Of a stretch of DNA of 64,000 nucleotides, positions 17,966-24,994 are shown one piece after another. The stretch comes from Mycolicibacterium monacense (lineage in GTDB: Bacteria > Actinomycetota > Actinomycetes > Mycobacteriales > Mycobacteriaceae), in NCBI RefSeq assembly GCF_010731575.1, contig NZ_AP022617.1:5518001-5582000 (forward strand). The letters run 5' to 3'. The notes beneath the pieces were generated by a model. That model was not told where the DNA came from, ran no database searches, and worked only from the letters and a program-made list of their open reading frames with translations. Every line of letters starts with the position of its first letter. Position 1 is the first letter of the stretch. The position numbers and the translations under genes are program-made.

Positions 17966-18823
17966 TCAGAGTGCGAAGCGGCGGAGCAGGGAATATGTCA
18001 GCGCGCCGGCGGCGAGCGCGCTCATCCCGACCGCCGCGGTGGTGGCGACGGCGGCGCCCGACGGGGCGGGAATGCGGTCGCGCAGCGACACCGGCCTGGT
18101 GAAGGTCAACACCGGCCAGCCGCGGGCGGTGGCTTCCTTGCGCAGCGCGCGGTCGGGGTTGACCACGGTCGGATGGCCCACCGCCTCGAGCATCGGCAGA
18201 TCGGTGATCGAATCGGAGTACGCGTAACAGTGCTCGAGTGCGTATCCCTCCCGCGCGGCGAGCGCGCGGATGGCTTCGACCTTGCCCTCGCCGTAGCAGT
18301 AGAAGGCGATCTCCCCGGTGTAGCGCCCGTCCTCGACGACCATCCGGGTCGCCATCGCGTGGGTGGCGCCCAGTCCGCGGGCGATCGGCGCGACGATCTC
18401 CTCGCCGGATGCGGACACGACCACCACGTCGCGGCCGCAGAGTTTGTGGTCGGCGATCAGGTCGGCCGCCTCGGCGAAGACCAGGGGGTCGACGATGTCG
18501 TGCAGCGTCTCGTTGACGATGGACTTGATCTGCTCGACATCCCACCCGGTGCACATGTTGGTCACGTAGGACCGCATGCGGTCCATCTGGTCGTGGTCGG
18601 CGCCCGACATCAGGAAGAAGAACTGTGCGTAGGTGGACTTGAGCACGGCTCGCCGATTCAGGAGGCCCTGATCGAAGAAAGGTTTGCTGAAAGCCAACGT
18701 GCTCGACTTCGCAATGACCGTCTTGTCAAGATCGAAAAACGCAGCCGTGCGCACGGGGTGATCGGCCGGCGATGCCGCTGGCTGCTCGCTGGGCGACGCG
18801 GCGTCCTGCTCAGATGCGCTCAC
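17966..18823 (-). CDS. HAD-IB family phosphatase (SerB-like, Rv3661-like)
   Basis: HAD-superfamily hydrolase of 285 aa. The nucleophile motif is FFDLDKT (Asp31, Asp33), motif II is in VVVVSASGEE and motif III/IV in YSDSITDLPMLE. A hydrophobic segment near the C-terminus could anchor it to the membrane. It is a phosphoserine-phosphatase-like subfamily IB protein; the substrate is unproven. GTG at 18823 gives a length close to M. tuberculosis Rv3661 (287 aa). A TTG 17 codons upstream is rejected. It is divergent from the 6C RNA and Tad locus. Confidence 0.85.
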   Translation of the reverse strand: MSASEQDAASPSEQPAASPADHPVRTAAFFDLDKTVIAKSSTLAFSKPFFDQGLLNRRAVLKSTYAQFFFLMSGADHDQMDRMRSYVTNMCTGWDVEQIKSIVNETLHDIVDPLVFAEAADLIADHKLCGRDVVVVSASGEEIVAPIARGLGATHAMATRMVVEDGRYTGEIAFYCYGEGKVEAIRALAAREGYALEHCYAYSDSITDLPMLEAVGHPTVVNPDRALRKEATARGWPVLTFTRPVSLRDRIPAPSGAAVATTAAVGMSALAAGALTYSLLRRFAL

Positions 18824-18946
18824 CTGGCCAGCATAAACACGAACGTCGTGACATCCGGGGTGCCGGGTGTACAAATTGGCAGATCAAGACACGTGTCCGA
18901 ATGCGCAATATTCAAACGAATCAGCAATTTCTCAGGCATGCGGGAC

Positions 18947-18977
18947 TTGCATTCCGTGGCCGTACCGTGTGTATAGT
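18947..18977 (+). promoter_or_regulatory. promoter of 6C RNA
   Basis: The -10 TATAGT (18972-18977) and a -35-like TTGCAT (18947-18952) are separated by 19 bp. The predicted start is about 6-7 nt downstream, where the 6C sequence begins (GTTACCCGGG). Confidence 0.5.
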
Positions 18978-18982
18978 GGGCG

Positions 18983-19081
18983 TTACCCGGGTTATGCCGG
19001 GTGTGCATCAGCCCGACCCCCCGGGGCTGATACACGACGACCTCCGCCTCCTCCCCCCCCTGGCGGGGGTCGTCCCTTTTT
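18983..19081 (+). ncRNA. 6C small RNA
   Basis: This is the actinobacterial 6C RNA (B11/ncRv13660c in M. tuberculosis), which occupies the same place there, between Rv3660c and Rv3661. The first stem-loop is CAGCCC...GGGGCTG with a loop of consecutive C residues (about 19008-19030). The second stem pairs GACGACCTCCGCC (19036-19048) with GGCGGGGGTCGTC (19062-19074) around a C8-containing loop. A T5 run at 19077-19081 completes an intrinsic terminator. The C-rich loops are the reported mRNA-pairing sites of this RNA, used in control of growth and stress genes. Confidence 0.9.
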
Positions 19082-19251
19082 CGGGGTGTTGCATTCGCAA
19101 TCCGGATAACGCGGCTGATGCCGAAACGTTGCCGAACCGACACACGGAGTGCGGCCGTCCGGTTGTCCACAGTTGCTGGTTTGTCCACAAGTGGTAACGG
19201 AACGGGCCTCGGCGGGCGCTGAGTCGCCGGTCCGCGCGGCACAGTTGTCCC

Positions 19252-20313
19252 ATGACCACCCCAGGCGTACTCGCTCTGCTGAGCGGTCCGACCCTGCGCG
19301 ACGACGTCGACCGCGTCGCGGCGGCGGCCGCGGTCGTCGTCGTCCACGCCGCCGAACCGTCGAGCCGCAAGGCGTGGACCGCCGCGGCGGCCATCCTCCT
19401 CGACGACCAGGCGGCCCGCCGGTGCGCCGCGCAGGCACTGCCCAGACGTGACCGCGTCGTCCTCGTCGGGCGGGCACCGCTCGGCGAGGAGCAATGGCAC
19501 GCCGCGATCGCCGTGGGCGCGCAGCGGGTGATGGCGCTGCCGGAGCAGGAGAGCGACCTGGTCGTCCTGCTCGCCGACGCCGCCGAATCGGTGCGCGACG
19601 ACGTCCGACGAGGCCCTGTCGCCGCCGTCGTGGCAGGTCGGGGCGGGGCAGGGGCCTCGGTGCTCGCCGCGGCGCTCGCCCTGTCGGTCACCGATGCGCT
19701 GCTCGTCGACGTGGATCCCTGGAGTGGTGGGCTGGACCTGCTGCTCGGGGTCGAGACCACGGCCGGACTGCGTTGGCCGGATCTGGCGCTGCGGGCCGGC
19801 CGGGTCGGGTATCCGGCGCTGCGCGACGCGCTGCCTCGGCGCGGCGGCGTCACACTGCTGGCGAACGGACGCGGCGGAGGCGAGATCGACCCGACGGCGC
19901 TGGCCGCGGTGGTGGAGGCAGGCAGCCGCGGCGGCACGACGGTGGTCTGCGACGTGCCGCGCCGCTCGACCGCCGCGGCCGAGAACGCGCTCGACGCCGC
20001 CGATTTGGTGATCATGGTCGTCACCGCCGAGGTCCGGGCATGCGCGGCGGCCGGCGCGATGGTGCCGTGGCTGTCGGCGATCAACCCCAACGTCGGCCTG
20101 GTGGTTCGCGGGCCCGCGCCGGGCGGTTTGCGCGCGGCCGAGGTCGCGGCTTCGGTCGGACTGCCACTGCTGGCGGCGATGCGACCGCAGCCCGGGGTGG
20201 CCGAGGCGCTCGAACGCGGTGGTCTGCGGGTCGCCCGGCGCGCACCGCTGGCGGCCGCGGCGCGCCGCGTGCTGGAAGTGCTGCAGCGTCATCCCGCGGA
20301 GGCGGTGGCGTGA
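19252..20313 (+). CDS. ssd: septum-site-determining/TadZ-like protein Ssd
   Basis: MinD/CpaE-superfamily protein of 353 aa. The P-loop is degenerate (GRGGAGAS, 129-136) and lacks the signature lysine, as in TadZ/CpaE-like proteins. The N-terminal part resembles a receiver-like fold. It heads the Tad cluster and overlaps tadA by 4 bp (GTGA). The M. tuberculosis orthologue Rv3660c (Ssd) affects septum formation when over-expressed; its natural role may be polar positioning of the pilus machine. The start is ATG at 19252. Confidence 0.88.
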   Translation: MTTPGVLALLSGPTLRDDVDRVAAAAAVVVVHAAEPSSRKAWTAAAAILLDDQAARRCAAQALPRRDRVVLVGRAPLGEEQWHAAIAVGAQRVMALPEQESDLVVLLADAAESVRDDVRRGPVAAVVAGRGGAGASVLAAALALSVTDALLVDVDPWSGGLDLLLGVETTAGLRWPDLALRAGRVGYPALRDALPRRGGVTLLANGRGGGEIDPTALAAVVEAGSRGGTTVVCDVPRRSTAAAENALDAADLVIMVVTAEVRACAAAGAMVPWLSAINPNVGLVVRGPAPGGLRAAEVAASVGLPLLAAMRPQPGVAEALERGGLRVARRAPLAAAARRVLEVLQRHPAEAVA

Positions 20314-21476
20314 CCTCATCGCTGATCGATCGGGTGCGGGAGCGGCTCGCCGCCGAGTCGTCCCCGCTGCACCCGGCGGTCGTCGCGGCCGCCATCCGGG
20401 CGGAGTCGGGTGGCGTCCTCGGTGACACCGAGGTGCTGACCAATCTGCGGGCGCTGCAGACCGAACTGACCGGTGCGGGTCCGCTCGAACCGCTGCTGTG
20501 CGCCGACGGCACCACCGACGTGCTGGTCACCGCGCCCGACGCGGTGTGGATCGACGACGGAAAGGGCCTGCGCCGCACCACGGTCCGGTTCGCCGACGAA
20601 GGTGCTGTGCGCCGGCTCGCGCAGCGGCTGGCGCTGGCCGCGGGGCGTCGCCTGGACGAGGCCCAGCCGTGGGTCGACGGTCAACTGCACGGGCTCGGCG
20701 CGGGCGGGTTCACCGTGCGCCTGCACGCCGTGCTCCCACCGGTCGCGGCTGCGGGCACGTGTCTGTCCCTTCGGGTGTTGCGTCCGGCCACACAGGATCT
20801 GGCCGCGCTGGTCGCCGCGGGCACGATCGCCGACGAGGCGTCGGCGCTGCTGCGCGACGTGATCGACGCCCGGCTGGCGTTCCTGGTCAGCGGCGGAACC
20901 GGAGCGGGGAAGACGACGCTGCTCGCCGCCGCGCTCGGCGCGGTCGCCGGCCAAGAACGGATCGTCTGCGTCGAGGACGCCGCCGAACTGGCGCCGCAGC
21001 ATCCCCATGTGGTGAAACTGGTCGCCCGCGGCGCGAACGTCGAGGGAGTCGGCGAGGTGACCGTGCGCGATCTCGTACGGCAGGCGCTGCGGATGCGGCC
21101 CGACCGGATCGTCGTCGGGGAGGTCCGCGGCGCGGAGGTCGTCGACCTGCTCGCCGCGCTCAACACCGGCCACGACGGCGGTGCGGGGACCGTACACGCC
21201 AACAGCCCCGCCGAGGTGCCTGCACGGATGGAGGCCCTCGGCGCGGTCGGCGGGCTCAGCCGAGCGGCGTTGCACAGCCAGTTGACCGCCGCGGTGCAGG
21301 TGCTCCTGCACGTGGCGCGCGACCGCACCGGCGCGCGCCGGCTCACGCAGATCGCGCTGCTGCAACCGCACGACGACGGACGCGTGCGCGTGGTTCCGGC
21401 GTGGCAGATCGATCGTGGGTTCGACGCCGGTGCCGCGGATTTGCGCCGCCTGGTGTCGTCGAGGAGGGCGCGATGA
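20310..21476 (+). CDS. tadA: TadA-type secretion ATPase
   Basis: Type II/IV secretion ATPase of 388 aa (CpaF/TadA family) that would power Flp-type pilus assembly. The Walker A is GGTGAGKT (195-202), the Walker B region RIVVGEVRG (266-274), with Asp/His boxes GHDGG and TVHANSP in between. The GTG start overlaps the ssd stop. It corresponds to Rv3659c. It is followed without gaps by two TadB/TadC-like membrane proteins. Confidence 0.92.
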   Translation: MTSSLIDRVRERLAAESSPLHPAVVAAAIRAESGGVLGDTEVLTNLRALQTELTGAGPLEPLLCADGTTDVLVTAPDAVWIDDGKGLRRTTVRFADEGAVRRLAQRLALAAGRRLDEAQPWVDGQLHGLGAGGFTVRLHAVLPPVAAAGTCLSLRVLRPATQDLAALVAAGTIADEASALLRDVIDARLAFLVSGGTGAGKTTLLAAALGAVAGQERIVCVEDAAELAPQHPHVVKLVARGANVEGVGEVTVRDLVRQALRMRPDRIVVGEVRGAEVVDLLAALNTGHDGGAGTVHANSPAEVPARMEALGAVGGLSRAALHSQLTAAVQVLLHVARDRTGARRLTQIALLQPHDDGRVRVVPAWQIDRGFDAGAADLRRLVSSRRAR

Positions 21477-22261
21477 GCGTCGCCGCCGTCGCGCTCGCGT
21501 TGGCGCTGCTGCTCAACCCCGTCGACGTGAGTCGGCGCTTGCACCCCCCTGCGCCGCGGCCGGCGCGCCGCGGACTGGTCCACGCGCTGACCGTGCCGGC
21601 CGCCCTGTCGGCGATCGTGCTGTGGTCGGTGACATCCGTCGGCGTGGTAATGGCCGCGGCGGTGGCCGGCGCCACCGCGGCAGTACGGATCCGCAACCGG
21701 CGCAGAAGGATACGGCGTAACCGCGAGTCGGAGTCGTTGCAGTCTGCGCTCGAGGTCCTGGTGGGCGAACTCCGCGTGGGCGCACACCCGGTGGCCGCGT
21801 TCGAAACCGCCGCCGGCGAGATCGACGGGCAGGTGGCGGATTCCCTGCGGGCCGTCGCGGCGCGCGCCCGGCTCGGCGCCGATGTCGCGGCGGGTCTGCA
21901 CGACACCGCGAGGAAGTCTTCGCTCGCCTCGCAGTGGGACCGCATCGCGGTGTGCTGGCAGCTGGCCCAGACCCACGGCCTGTCCATCGCCGCGCTGATG
22001 CAGACCGCGCAGCGCGACATCGCCGAACGACAACGCTTTTCGTCGCGGGTGAGCGCCGGGATGGCCGGGGCGCGGGCGACCGCCGCGGTGCTGGCGGGGC
22101 TGCCCGTCCTCGGCATCGGCCTCGGTCAGATGATCGGGGCCGACCCGGGGCGCCTCCTGCTGGGCGGCGGGGCAGGCGGCTGGCTGCTGCTGATCGGTGT
22201 GACGCTGTCCTGCGCCGGCCTGCTGTGGTCGGACCGCATCACCGCGGGTGTGACGACGTGA
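21473..22261 (+). CDS. tadB: TadB-like type II secretion F-domain membrane protein
   Basis: A 262-aa inner-membrane platform protein. Two hydrophobic segments at the N-terminus, a cytosolic T2SSF domain (SLQSALEVLVGELRVGAHPVAAFE region) and two C-terminal membrane segments are visible. It is expected to contact the TadA ATPase and drive pilin extrusion. The ATG overlaps the tadA stop (ATGA), and the stop overlaps the next gene (GTGA). It corresponds to Rv3658c. Confidence 0.87.
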   Translation: MSVAAVALALALLLNPVDVSRRLHPPAPRPARRGLVHALTVPAALSAIVLWSVTSVGVVMAAAVAGATAAVRIRNRRRRIRRNRESESLQSALEVLVGELRVGAHPVAAFETAAGEIDGQVADSLRAVAARARLGADVAAGLHDTARKSSLASQWDRIAVCWQLAQTHGLSIAALMQTAQRDIAERQRFSSRVSAGMAGARATAAVLAGLPVLGIGLGQMIGADPGRLLLGGGAGGWLLLIGVTLSCAGLLWSDRITAGVTT

Positions 22262-22836
22262 GCGCGGCGGCGGCCCTGCTGGCCCTGGCGCTGCTGCTGA
22301 CCGGCCGCGACGGCGGTGTGCGGATGGGCCGGTTGCGCACGGCCGGGCGGCGGACCGCCCGGCCAACCGAGCGGGGCGGAGCGGACCCACTCGCAGCGGC
22401 GTCGACCTTCGACGTGCTGACGGCCTGCCTGACCTCGGGAATGGCGGTGTCGTCGGCCGCGTCCGCGGCGGCGGCCTCAGCACCGACCGGCCTGGCCGCA
22501 ATCCTCGCGAGGGCCGCCGACATGCTGGCGCTCGGCGCGGACGCGGCGACCGCCTGGTCGGACCCCGGGACCCCGCTCGACGACCATGCCCGCGCCCTGA
22601 TGCGACTGGCCCGGCGGTCCGCGGAGTCCGGTACGGCGCTCGCGCAGGGCGTCGCCGACCTGGCGGCCGAATCGCGAAGCGACGCAGCCGATGCGGCGCG
22701 GGCCACCGCAGAGCGGGCAGGTGTCCTGATCGCCGCGCCGCTCGGAGTGTGTTACCTGCCGGCCTTCCTGTGCCTGGGCATCGTGCCCGTGGTGGTCGGC
22801 CTGGCCGGGGACGTCCTGCAGTCGGGGTTGTGGTGA
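22258..22836 (+). CDS. tadC: TadC-like type II secretion F-domain membrane protein
   Basis: A 192-aa second platform protein, shorter than classical TadC, with a T2SSF-like core (FDVLTACLTSGMAVSSAASAA) and a C-terminal membrane hairpin (CYLPAFLCLGIVPVVVGLAG). The GTG start is coupled to tadB by a 4-bp overlap. It corresponds to Rv3657c. It very likely pairs with the TadB-like protein as the membrane platform. Confidence 0.83.
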   Translation: MSAAAALLALALLLTGRDGGVRMGRLRTAGRRTARPTERGGADPLAAASTFDVLTACLTSGMAVSSAASAAAASAPTGLAAILARAADMLALGADAATAWSDPGTPLDDHARALMRLARRSAESGTALAQGVADLAAESRSDAADAARATAERAGVLIAAPLGVCYLPAFLCLGIVPVVVGLAGDVLQSGLW

Positions 22837-22884
22837 TGACCGGGATCCGCGGACGGCCCGCGGACGGGAACAAGGGAGGGCACG

Positions 22885-23091
22885 ATGTCACTCAAGGCGA
22901 CACTCGAGGAGTTGCAGGCGCGGTTGACCGTGCTGGCGGTCGACGACGCCGGCATGTCCACCGTCGAGTACGCCATCGGAACCGTAGCCGCGGCGGCGTT
23001 CGGCGCCATCCTCTACACGGTGGTCACCGGCGACTCGATCATGAGCGCACTGACCAACATCATCAGCCGCGCGCTCAACACCAATGTCTGA
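22885..23091 (+). CDS. Flp-type pilin (Rv3656c-like)
   Basis: A 68-aa prepilin-like protein of the DUF4244 type. A short charged leader precedes the processing site AG/MSTVEYA, with the conserved Glu at +5 and a hydrophobic helix after it (IGTVAAAAFGAILYTVV). It has good spacing from GGGAGGG upstream. It is the probable major pilin of this Tad locus. No prepilin peptidase gene is visible in the window, so processing would rely on an enzyme encoded elsewhere. Confidence 0.85.
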   Translation: MSLKATLEELQARLTVLAVDDAGMSTVEYAIGTVAAAAFGAILYTVVTGDSIMSALTNIISRALNTNV

Positions 23092-23420
23092 CTGATGATC
23101 TCGGTGGCGCCACGGTCGAGGCGGCGTTCGCGATCGCGGCGGTGGTGGTGGTGCTCGGCGTGTGTGTCGCCGGCCTGTCGGCCGTCGGGGCGCAGGTGCG
23201 GTGCGTCGACGCCGCGCGTGAGGCGGCACGCCTGGCGGCGCGCGGTGACGACCGGTCGGCGACCGAGGTGGCCGGCAGGATCGCCCCGAAGGGGGCGGCG
23301 GTGGACCTGCGGTGGGACGGTGACCTGGTCTATGCCCGCGTCAGCAGCAGGCCTCCGATCCTGTTCGGTGTCAACATCTCCGCGCAGGCGGTGGCCGTGG
23401 CCGAACCCGGCGTCCGATGA
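23088..23420 (+). CDS. TadE-like pseudopilin (Rv3655c-like), possible CTG start
   Basis: A TadE-family minor pseudopilin of about 110 aa. The leader is TDDLG/GATVEAAF with Glu at +5, followed by a hydrophobic helix and CVDAAREAARLAARGD. No ATG, GTG or TTG occurs in this frame for over 150 nt upstream of the leader. The only in-register candidate that keeps the leader is CTG at 23088, which overlaps the pilin stop as CTGA. A GTG inside the hydrophobic helix (about 23139) would delete the processing site. The product call is secure; the start is not. Confidence 0.75.
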   Translation: MTDDLGGATVEAAFAIAAVVVVLGVCVAGLSAVGAQVRCVDAAREAARLAARGDDRSATEVAGRIAPKGAAVDLRWDGDLVYARVSSRPPILFGVNISAQAVAVAEPGVR

Positions 23421-23760
23421 CCGCGGCGCGGCGAGCCTCACCGCGGTCGCCGCCGTGGCGGTGCTGATCGCCGTCACGGGTGGTCTGACACAGGTGGGCT
23501 CGGCGGTGGCCGCGCGTCACCGGGCGCAGGCCGCCGCGGATCTCGCCGCGCTGGCCGCCGCCGCACGGATCGCCTCGGGAGCCCGATCAGCCTGTGCGCA
23601 GGCGGCTCTCGTCGCCCGGGCGATGGACACGACGGTGACCGACTGCGCCGCCGACGGTCTGGAGGTGGTGGTCCACGTCGAAGCCCGGGTGGGGTCGGGT
23701 ACCTGGAGATTCGGGCCCGCGCACGCGGCCGCGCGTGGGGGACCGGTGCTACTCCGGTGA
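23368..23760 (+). CDS. TadE/TadG-like secretion-associated protein (Rv3654c-like)
   Basis: The protein has a DDRG/AASLTAVAAVAVLIAV leader-helix resembling the preceding pseudopilin, then an Ala-rich region with AARHRAQAAADLAALAAAARIA, typical of Tad-associated Rv3654c-type proteins. Start is uncertain. The only in-frame GTG near the leader is at 23368, overlapping the upstream gene by 53 bp. The ATG at the stop overlap (23417) is in another frame and reads only 16 codons. Its last 12 bases overlap the end of the convergent PAS-like gene. Confidence 0.7.
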   Translation: MSTSPRRRWPWPNPASDDRGAASLTAVAAVAVLIAVTGGLTQVGSAVAARHRAQAAADLAALAAAARIASGARSACAQAALVARAMDTTVTDCAADGLEVVVHVEARVGSGTWRFGPAHAAARGGPVLLR

Positions 23761-24783
23761 CCCGGGCGGTGCGGTGGTCGGCGCCAACCGCGCCTCGCGC
23801 AACTCCTCGTCGGTGGGCAGCCGCACCGAGGCCAGGCCGGCGAACGTCTCCGGTTCGAGTTCGATGCGATTGATCGTCACGTGCACCGGCGCCCAGTCGC
23901 CGTCGGCGGTCCGCAACCGCATCACCGCGGTGGTGGCCTGGTCGGCGAGTTCGGTGATCATCCGCGCCAGATGCGCATCGTCGTCTGGGTGCACCTCGTT
24001 GGCGCGCCAGTCGTAGAACGGTGCCGGCGGATCGAGCCACTTGAGCAGCTTCCAGTTGTCCAGATCGACCAGCGCCCGGTGCAGACCCGTCTGAGACAAC
24101 CCGTCGAGTATCCGCTGGGCCAGGTGGTCGGGTGGCGGATGCTCGGGACCCTCGCGCTCCGCGCGCCAGTTCATCGCCCGGCACACCAACCTCTCCGCAC
24201 CGTTGTCCTGCGCCTCGAGCAGGGCGCGCGCGCTGAAGCCGACCGCGATCGGCGCGCCCTGATGGTCGGTGACGTCCCAGGTGCTGCAGAAGGTCTGGCC
24301 GGGTTCGGGCCGGACCGCCATCGACAGCACCTTGGTCTCGCTCGGATTGAGGTCGCGCATCGGCAGATCCTCGGCCAACGCCCGGCCGTGGGTGTCCTCG
24401 GCGTCCGGGTCGCGACCGCTGTTGGCCAGCGACTGCGTGGTGGCCGTCGCGATACCGGTCGTCAGATCCCACTTCAGCGGACCGGGTAGCGGACGTTCGG
24501 GTGGTTCCAGATTCGGTGGGCCGATCCAGACGTGCACCCCGTGGATGCGTCCGTCGGACATCTGCACCACCTCGGTGCGGATCACGCGGTCGTTCTTCGG
24601 CGTGATGCTCGACAGCCCCTGACCGGCTCGGACGGTCTCGGCGATGGCGGTCTGCACGGCCATCAGATGGGGATTGCGCCGCAGGAAGGCGCTGATCGGA
24701 ACCATCTTCTCGGCGCGCCGGCCCTGTGCGACGACGACGGGCTCACTCCCCAGTGTCTCCACCAGCAGCCAGTCGTGGCTCAT
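23749..24783 (-). CDS. PAS-like/DUF5593-type cytosolic protein
   Basis: A 344-aa soluble protein starting MSHDWLLVETLG. A central segment (RTEVVQMSDGRIHGVHVWIG) and a C-terminal segment (DWRANEVHPDDDAHLARMI, then TADGDWAPVHVTINRIEL) have the layout of PAS/PAC sensor domains, including the HPDD motif. No output domain (kinase, GGDEF or HTH) is visible. I believe it belongs to a mycobacterial family annotated DUF5593, but cannot confirm this. ATG 24783 is preferred over a start 16 codons upstream because homology-like sequence begins there. Confidence 0.6.
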   Translation of the reverse strand: MSHDWLLVETLGSEPVVVAQGRRAEKMVPISAFLRRNPHLMAVQTAIAETVRAGQGLSSITPKNDRVIRTEVVQMSDGRIHGVHVWIGPPNLEPPERPLPGPLKWDLTTGIATATTQSLANSGRDPDAEDTHGRALAEDLPMRDLNPSETKVLSMAVRPEPGQTFCSTWDVTDHQGAPIAVGFSARALLEAQDNGAERLVCRAMNWRAEREGPEHPPPDHLAQRILDGLSQTGLHRALVDLDNWKLLKWLDPPAPFYDWRANEVHPDDDAHLARMITELADQATTAVMRLRTADGDWAPVHVTINRIELEPETFAGLASVRLPTDEELREARLAPTTAPPGSPE

Positions 24784-24994
24784 GTCCGCGATTTTACGTC
24801 GCGCGCCCCCGCCACCGGATCCGTCGCGCATCCGCTGCGATCAGCGTGCGACGGCCCGGAGGACCGTTCGCATTTGGTGGCGGTCTCTGCCATAACAAGG
24901 TATTTTGCTTCCACGCCCGGTTCCGGGCGGCAAAACGGATTGCGTACGAGGAGTCGACCGTCGAGGGGTCGGTCGGTTCCTCCTGTCAACGCTG

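Noticed and set aside
17649..18227. Plus-strand frame across the 404-bp spacer into the HAD gene
   Set aside because: It runs antisense to the HAD phosphatase for half its length and has no recognisable domain or ribosome-binding site.
18820..20319. Long minus-strand frame antisense to ssd and 6C RNA
   Set aside because: Its composition (Arg, His, Gln-rich) is that of an antisense shadow; ssd on the plus strand has family motifs and operon context.
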